Below, piece by piece: positions 1 to 4,816 of a DNA stretch of 7,865 bases. Source of the DNA: Dehalococcoidales bacterium (GTDB taxonomy: Bacteria; Chloroflexota; Dehalococcoidia; Dehalococcoidales; UBA2162); the NCBI GenBank assembly GCA_030648675.1, contig JAUSGV010000026.1, positions 1-7,865 of the forward strand, written 5' to 3'. Made by a program: the position numbers and the translations under genes. How positions within the stretch are numbered: position 1 is the first letter of the stretch; the number at the start of each line of letters is the position of its first letter. The notes beneath the pieces were generated by a model. The model ran no database searches, was not told the origin of the DNA, and was given only the letters and a program-made list of their open reading frames with translations.

Positions 1-20
1 CGACCCTATCGATTGCAGGT

Positions 21-1217
21 TTGTGGCCAGCAGGACGGAGAGATATTAAAACTTTAATGATAAATGCTGTCGTGAGCTTTTTTGCGACAATCTTCGCCAT
101 ACTCGCAGCAGAGGTTATAGTGAGGCACATAGGACACCCCGGTGACTATCTTGTCGCCACATTGGTCGATGACCCCGTGCTTGGACACAGGATTGAACCC
201 AATACAGCCGGACACGACCGCCGCGGCTTCCGAAACGGGAGCACTGCTGATAAAGCGTGGTTGGTTGCAGTGGGGGACTCTCAAACCTACGGCGTTAGCG
301 CGTCGCTGGATAAAGCATGGCCAAAGCAGCTGGAAGATCAGATTGGGCGTCCTGCCTACAACATGGGTATCGGGGGCTATGGACCGATTGAGTATCTCTA
401 TATCGTCGAGAATGAGACGCCTAAGCTTGATCCATCTGTGGTGGTCGTTGGCGTATACTTCGGTAACGATTTCGCCGATGCCTATCGGTCTGCCTATTCA
501 CGTGAGCACTGGAAGTCGATGAGGTTATCAAATGTTCCTCGGATAGAGCAGGACAACAAAACAGACAACTTGGAGAGAAAGGATGACAAAGCCTTTGGCG
601 GTCTAAGGGATGCGTTAGCGCGCCAGAGTGTTCTTTACGGTATGGTTCGGGTAAATTTCGGGCATTTATTTCAATTCCATGAAGGGGCGCGCATTGCTGC
701 CAATAAGTCAGAAAATGAGCAGTTTGTATGGGTCGATCCGAAGGAGCCTGATATCAAAACCATCTTTACCCCTTCGCATAGATTGGATGCAATGGATGTA
801 AACAAGGCGACCATGCGAGAAGGTTTACGATTGACAAAAGAGGCGCTCCTGAGAATGAACAAACACCTAGTCGATCAAAATCGAGGTTTCCTGGTTCTCA
901 TGATTCCTACAAAAGAGCGCGTCTACTGTGACTACATCGCAAAGCAAGGACATGAAGTACCGCGCACGTACTCATACTTGTGCGCCGTGGAGACAAAAGT
1001 GAAAGAGGAGCTTTCTAGTTTCCTTGAACAGAGCGGAATAAAGTATGTTGATTCGATTGATGCATTGCAGAAAAAAGTCGTGGAACACGAAAAAATATAC
1101 AAACAGAATGACGATGGCCATCCGCTTGCCGCGGGATATGGAGCGATTGCCCAGGCAGTTCGCAATGCGCTAGAAACAAAATATCCGAATTTGCTCAAGA
1201 GCAAAGAGGCCAATTAA
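21..1217 (+). CDS. Membrane-anchored SGNH/GDSL-type hydrolase or acyltransferase-like protein of a polysaccharide cluster
   Basis: The 398-residue product has an N-terminal hydrophobic segment (about residues 14-34), then a domain with the SGNH family blocks. Block I is GDSQTYG at 85-91 (nucleophile Ser87), block II is NMGIGGYG near 114-121, block III is FGND at 147-150, and block V is D364-D-G-H367. The complete Ser/Gly/Asn/His set suggests an active esterase or O-acyltransferase. Cys303 and Cys321 could form a disulfide, which fits a periplasmic domain tethered to the inner membrane. Proteins of this type (compare AlgX/AlgJ-like SGNH proteins) occur in exopolysaccharide loci, where they add or remove acetyl groups; that role is inferred here. 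The start is uncertain: TTG at 21 and ATG at 57 are both in frame, and the frame has no stop up to the left edge. ATG 57 gives a short n-region; a GGAGAG lies at 35-40 but is rather far from it. The gene ends in tandem stops (TAA TAG). Confidence 0.82.
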   Translation: MWPAGRRDIKTLMINAVVSFFATIFAILAAEVIVRHIGHPGDYLVATLVDDPVLGHRIEPNTAGHDRRGFRNGSTADKAWLVAVGDSQTYGVSASLDKAWPKQLEDQIGRPAYNMGIGGYGPIEYLYIVENETPKLDPSVVVVGVYFGNDFADAYRSAYSREHWKSMRLSNVPRIEQDNKTDNLERKDDKAFGGLRDALARQSVLYGMVRVNFGHLFQFHEGARIAANKSENEQFVWVDPKEPDIKTIFTPSHRLDAMDVNKATMREGLRLTKEALLRMNKHLVDQNRGFLVLMIPTKERVYCDYIAKQGHEVPRTYSYLCAVETKVKEELSSFLEQSGIKYVDSIDALQKKVVEHEKIYKQNDDGHPLAAGYGAIAQAVRNALETKYPNLLKSKEAN

Positions 1218-1231
1218 TAGTGTCCCCCCGC

Positions 1232-1267
1232 GGTCTCGGTATGCAATAACTAAATGGTCTCAGAATG
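1232..1267. repeat. Imperfect 12-bp direct repeat, possible insertion-sequence end relic
   Basis: The copies ggtctcggtatg (1232-1243) and ggtctcagaatg (1256-1267) match at 10 of 12 bases and start 24 bp apart. They follow a TGTCCCCCC stretch at 1221-1229, directly after the tandem stops of the upstream gene. Some insertion sequences (the IS21 family, for example) have ends beginning with TG and carrying internal repeats, so this may be a relic of an IS terminus. No transposase is visible and no matching opposite end was found, so the origin is speculative. Confidence 0.3.
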
Positions 1268-1280
1268 AGCCGATTTTATA

Positions 1281-1305
1281 TCGTTAGACGAAAGTCGTCT
1301 GACGG
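1281..1305. terminator. Strong hairpin between convergent genes, possible terminator
   Basis: The arms tcgttagacga (1281-1291) and tcgtctgacgg (1295-1305) pair almost fully, with a perfect inner 6-bp stem agacga/tcgtct, a 3-base AAG loop and a few G-U wobbles outside. It lies about 65 bp past the stop of the plus-strand SGNH gene and downstream of the minus-strand beta-helix gene, where a bidirectional terminator would be expected. Neither strand has a T-tract directly after the stem, so it is not a canonical intrinsic terminator. It may instead stabilise mRNA 3' ends or belong to a mobile-element relic. Confidence 0.35.
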
Positions 1306-1356
1306 TGCCCCACAAAGTTCTATGACAGAAACTAAGCGCTGACGAACTGTTACTTG

Positions 1357-1494
1357 CTAGTGACGCACCGCCTCTTTCTGATGCCATACCCACGCAGTCT
1401 CAATAATACTCGTCAGGACCTCGTAGTGCGGTTTCCAGCCGAGTTTGCGGCGCGGATCTTGGCCGAGTCTGCAATGAGCCGTGCCAGGTTGAGT
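1357..1494 (-). pseudogene. Frameshifted C-terminal remnant of a UDP-glucose 4-epimerase (galE-like)
   Basis: Read on the minus strand, two adjacent frames give consecutive parts of a GalE C-terminus. From 1494 to 1459 the peptide is ARLIADSAKIRA. After a frame change near 1457-1458, the other frame gives KLGWKPHYEVL, then TSIIETAWVWHQKEAVRH and a TAG stop at 1357-1359. The pattern LIADSAKIRA-LGWKPxY-IIxTAWxWHQ is characteristic of the end of GalE-type short-chain dehydrogenase epimerases, which interconvert UDP-glucose and UDP-galactose. Only about 45 of the usual 330-340 residues remain, without the Rossmann fold or active site, so it cannot be functional. Just upstream on the same strand, PGDDTRLL (about 1517-1540) weakly resembles the preceding part of GalE and may be more of the relic. 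It begins about 50 bp past the stop of the minus-strand beta-helix gene. Confidence 0.75.
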
Positions 1495-1543
1495 CGGGGG
1501 TGCGCCAAGAAGCCGCGTGTCGTCACCAGGGCAGATTACGCAC

Positions 1544-4500
1544 TTACCCATACGGCTGCCTAAAGGGGTTCTTCTTCCAGATGATAATCGCTGAACTGTA
1601 TGGGGGCACGCTAACGGGCCAATATACTGGGTTGCCATTTAAATAGATGTACTCGCCGCATTTCGCAGGATCTGTATCCTCACAATTGAAGATTGTGGCG
1701 AGAGAGGATTTATTAATCATGATTCTTGAGTCGTCTCCAAGATTATTGTTCTGTACCACCCCTTCTTTAATTATCACGTCATCGAGATAGAACGATTGCC
1801 CAGGAAGCGCATCAAAGTCGATCCTGGCCGCATCCATATTAGCCCAGGCGGTGAATGTGAACATGTACTTCTGCCAAGCAGTACCCGCATAAATGGTTTG
1901 AATAAGACCCGCGGTTTCATATGTGGGGCCGTTACGCCGCACGTTAATGCTGATAGCCTGATTCGCCTGTCCCGCGAGCAATTTAAACTCTACGGAATAA
2001 GTCTTACTCAGAATCAATGAGAAGCCTGAAGTAAACGCGACGCTTCGGTATTGCGGACTGCTGGTAAATTTAAGACAGTCTCCATAGACACTACAGTTTG
2101 GGAGTGCGCTCATGGTAGCTAAATTGTCCGCAGAGTACTTGGACCAGAATGACCCATCTGTATCAAATGTACTATGAGTTTTGACAACGATCTCCTTAAC
2201 AACGACATCGTCTATGTAAATCGTCTGACCGCCTGCCGGTAGGTTAAAATCCAATCTAGCCATATTGGTCAGAGTGGCAGTAGCTTTAAATTCAAAAGAA
2301 TATGTTTGCCACTCGGTTCCAGAAGTAATGTATTTTTGGAAGCCCGCGCTTTCATATGTTGGGCCGTTTCTGCGTAGTATTACCCATGCTCCTTGATTAG
2401 GCGCGCTCGCGGCTAGCTTGAATTCGAGCATATAGGTCTTGCCTTGCTGAAGGGAAAATGTATTGCTGTTGCAGAGGGAAGAACTCGCTTGACTGCTTGT
2501 AAATTGCAGACATCCGCCATTCGCACCGCAGTTGGCCCGCCAGCTGATGGACGCTGCGCTATCGTAAGACCATTTGGACCAAGGAGAGATATTGGTACCG
2601 AAGGTGCTATTGGCGATGATATTGGCCGATGTAACGGGGGTCAGTTTATACGGCAAAATCGCAAAGGGCTGGAATGAGCCATTCAATTCCATGCCCTTCA
2701 CTTTTTGCCAATCCGCTAGAGTATAGAAATTGGCAAGGTACGTCTGATCGGCGGGCCAACCGGGTTTGTACGTTTCCTCAATGACTTTTTCTGAATACAA
2801 ACTGGAATAGGTGTTGTAATCGAAGTAGCCGAAATTGATGTTGGAATAGAGTCCGCGCAGGCTGATGGGTGCGTTTGCGTTTAAAGGAAACAGGACATTG
2901 CCTGTAATCGTATTACCCCGTAGAACATTCGGTGAAACGTATTCGTCGATTTTTATTTGAGCCAGTCTATTTCCGTAAAGTGTATTGCCTCGGATAATAT
3001 TGTTAGACGCGGAGTTGAGATAAATTCCCCGGTCAGTATTAAGGATGACATTGTCAGTTACCGTTACACCATTTGCCAGAGCATCGAGATAAATACCTGC
3101 TGCCAGTGTTCCTCCTACGATATAAGGTCGTCCATCTGTATTACCGACAGAATTAATAATGATGTTTTCTGATACCTCGCTGTTATTGGGAGGGTCGGGG
3201 TCTTTAGCGTTGTTTGTATAAATGGCCGCGCAGTCATCCAGAACTAAACAGGTATTTTCGATGACGTTATTCCGTATAGTACTTTGCTTCGTGAAATGAA
3301 TGCCGATATATCCTGCATTGATAATGGTGTTGTTGTTTATTTGAGCGTTAAAGGACGACGATGTATCGATAGCGGCATAACTGTATTTTGGAGATCCGAC
3401 CGTACCGCTATTCTCGACACGATTCCAGATAACCGAAACGTTGTCCGAATTTCGAACATCGATTCCTTCACGAACGCTATTTTTTACGATATTTCCATCA
3501 ACCCAGCCACGCGATTGATTGACTATTGAAATACCATCTTGTCCTGAGTCCAATATTTCCAGATTCTTGGCGGTAAACCACTGTGAAGCGGAAAAGGCTA
3601 TTCCGTCCCCTGCGGCATATCTCACTCGTAAGCCATTCACGACGACATAGTTCTTTGTCAGCACCCTGATCCCGAAATCGTAACGCGATGCTTCCATTCG
3701 ATGTAAAGACGGATTAGAGCCATCCGGCAACCACGCGTAAACTTTTCCGAGCGATTTATCGTAGTACCATTCTCCAGGCTGATCGAGCATCCATAGTTTA
3801 TTATCGAGATAATAGCCGTACCCTTTTTTTATCGGATATCCCGTTGAGGTTTCCCAGGAAAGGCGGTAATTGGCCGGGTCAAAAGCACTGATCTGCTTAT
3901 CCTCGATTCTCCAGTTAATGGTTTTGATATGAATGCCGGCGCCCAGCATATCTTTATCCCGGATCGAATTAAGGCTAGTATCGGTAAGGTCCAAATGGGC
4001 CGTGTTCCCATTGACATCTTGTCTCGGAACCGAATCGGCCGTGATGTAGAGGTAACCCTTATAGGGAGAATCGTGGTTGGGGTACTGTGAGAGCCTAAGA
4101 TAGCGACCATCTACGAATAATTGCTTGACCTCGAAACCTACATTTGCAACATAGATATTGCCACTATAAAGAGACCAGTTGCCGATGATATCCGCCGCAT
4201 TGATTTCTGGTTTTATGGTTGGACTACAGCTTCCGTAACCCGTTAACGTTATCGGCTTACTGTTTGCCCCCGAGCTAGGAACAAGCAATGGCTCTCTCCA
4301 GATCTCGCCGCACTTGAAGTACACTATATCTCCCGGTAGGAAGGTGGATTTGTTCACTTTATCGAGTGTCCGCCATGGGCCTGTTACTGATGTTCCGAGC
4401 CAGCTATCGTTTCCACTAGTCGCGTCGACATAATAGGACTGTGCGCAAGCTGGATTTAGCGTGGTGAATAAAAGAAGCAGAATTAAAGCAATGACTTGTC

Positions 4501-4561
4501 CCATGATAATTTTTTGTTTCCCAGAACAGGTTCGTATGTACAGGCTATGTAGAATATCCAT
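1544..4561 (-). CDS. Secreted right-handed parallel beta-helix protein with two tandem carbohydrate-binding modules
   Basis: The 1005-residue product begins with a signal sequence: a hydrophobic core (VIALILLLLF, 23-32) and likely signal peptidase I cleavage after ACA at 38-40. The mature N-terminus, YYVDATSGNDSW, and the PGDIVYF motif near 76-82 are typical of the first coil of pectate-lyase-like beta-helix proteins. A GEWYYD...YAWLPDG stretch follows (263-281). Repeated NN-x-I-x-N/GIYL coils fill about 300-560 (NosD/PbH1 type). Two homologous beta-sandwich modules lie at about 646-792 and 793-935, then a short tail to 1005. Such proteins usually bind or cleave polysaccharides as lyases, hydrolases or epimerases; catalytic residues could not be assigned. 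Cysteine pairs (438/444, 678/684, 823/829, 960/968) suggest disulfides. ATG 4561 is the first start after an in-frame stop at 4571-4573; ATG 4504 would also fit, leaving a signal peptide without positive charge. Neither has a good ribosome binding site. The gene diverges from the glycosidase gene. Confidence 0.85.
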   Translation of the reverse strand: MDILHSLYIRTCSGKQKIIMGQVIALILLLLFTTLNPACAQSYYVDATSGNDSWLGTSVTGPWRTLDKVNKSTFLPGDIVYFKCGEIWREPLLVPSSGANSKPITLTGYGSCSPTIKPEINAADIIGNWSLYSGNIYVANVGFEVKQLFVDGRYLRLSQYPNHDSPYKGYLYITADSVPRQDVNGNTAHLDLTDTSLNSIRDKDMLGAGIHIKTINWRIEDKQISAFDPANYRLSWETSTGYPIKKGYGYYLDNKLWMLDQPGEWYYDKSLGKVYAWLPDGSNPSLHRMEASRYDFGIRVLTKNYVVVNGLRVRYAAGDGIAFSASQWFTAKNLEILDSGQDGISIVNQSRGWVDGNIVKNSVREGIDVRNSDNVSVIWNRVENSGTVGSPKYSYAAIDTSSSFNAQINNNTIINAGYIGIHFTKQSTIRNNVIENTCLVLDDCAAIYTNNAKDPDPPNNSEVSENIIINSVGNTDGRPYIVGGTLAAGIYLDALANGVTVTDNVILNTDRGIYLNSASNNIIRGNTLYGNRLAQIKIDEYVSPNVLRGNTITGNVLFPLNANAPISLRGLYSNINFGYFDYNTYSSLYSEKVIEETYKPGWPADQTYLANFYTLADWQKVKGMELNGSFQPFAILPYKLTPVTSANIIANSTFGTNISPWSKWSYDSAASISWRANCGANGGCLQFTSSQASSSLCNSNTFSLQQGKTYMLEFKLAASAPNQGAWVILRRNGPTYESAGFQKYITSGTEWQTYSFEFKATATLTNMARLDFNLPAGGQTIYIDDVVVKEIVVKTHSTFDTDGSFWSKYSADNLATMSALPNCSVYGDCLKFTSSPQYRSVAFTSGFSLILSKTYSVEFKLLAGQANQAISINVRRNGPTYETAGLIQTIYAGTAWQKYMFTFTAWANMDAARIDFDALPGQSFYLDDVIIKEGVVQNNNLGDDSRIMINKSSLATIFNCEDTDPAKCGEYIYLNGNPVYWPVSVPPYSSAIIIWKKNPFRQPYG
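1757..2185 (-). repeat. Second tandem carbohydrate-binding-type module of the beta-helix protein
   Basis: Encodes about residues 793-935. It aligns along its length with the preceding module: STFDTDGSFWSKYSAD, a CX5C pair (823/829) followed by LKFTSS, KTYSVEFKL, RRNGPTYETAG, WQKYMFTF, ARIDF and FYLDDVIIKE. The order (N-terminal 'STF...W', central 'KxYxxEFKL', final 'xYxDDVxxKE') is that of CBM4/9/22-like beta-sandwiches, which bind glycan chains. Binding specificity cannot be read from the sequence. Confidence 0.75.
2186..2626 (-). repeat. First tandem carbohydrate-binding-type module of the beta-helix protein
   Basis: Encodes about residues 646-792, with NSTFGTNISPWSKWSYD, a CX5C pair (678/684) followed by LQFTSS, KTYMLEFKL, RRNGPTYESAG, WQTYSFEF, ARLDF and IYIDDVVVKE. 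The RRNGPTYE(S/T)AG motif is nearly identical in both copies, showing an internal duplication at the protein level. Base-level identity is lower, so the duplication is not very recent. Confidence 0.75.
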
Positions 4562-4816
4562 GCATAATATTTAAGCTGGCATCGTAAGGATAAGTCTATG
4601 ACACTCGTACCTATTCTGCCGGTTACAGAGAATGTCGCTCAACGACAATAGACGATATTAAATCTAGCGTTGTAGTTCAAGACTAGAAATATTATGAAGT
4701 CTATCGATTAGCCGATGGACGGTAATGGTTGAAGGCAGAATGTCCTTGCAAAACCCCAATCGACATCTGCACTTTTCGTGCGGAAGATTTCTTTAATTTG
4801 AGGGTTAAACTCGGGC
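4562..4816. promoter_or_regulatory. Divergent intergenic control region
   Basis: These 255 bp separate the starts of two divergently transcribed secreted-protein genes and should carry both promoters. It is AT-rich and contains no credible gene. A weak plus-strand candidate is TTGTAG (4670-4675), 17 bp, TATGAA (4693-4698); it matches the sigma-70 consensus only partly. Small inverted repeats are visible: tgtcg-ctcaa-cgaca at 4633-4647 (operator-sized) and gcac-ttttc-gtgc at 4769-4781 in the probable leader of the glycosidase gene. A GAGGG at 4800-4804 lies 12 bases before the glycosidase ATG and is its likely, rather distant, ribosome binding site. No regulator can be named. Confidence 0.45.

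Noticed and set aside
1354..1563. A 69-codon plus-strand frame in the gap after the SGNH gene
   Set aside because: It is antisense to the galE relic and has no recognisable domain.
1357..1638. A 93-codon minus-strand frame that could be called as a small gene
   Set aside because: Its last third is the galE relic, its middle is out of frame with the relic, and its first part overlaps the end of the beta-helix gene. It is not an intact gene.
4592..4704. Direct repeat aagtctat at 4592-4599 and 4697-4704 in the divergent region
   Set aside because: An 8-bp repeat is expected about once by chance in a region of this length, so no regulatory meaning is claimed.
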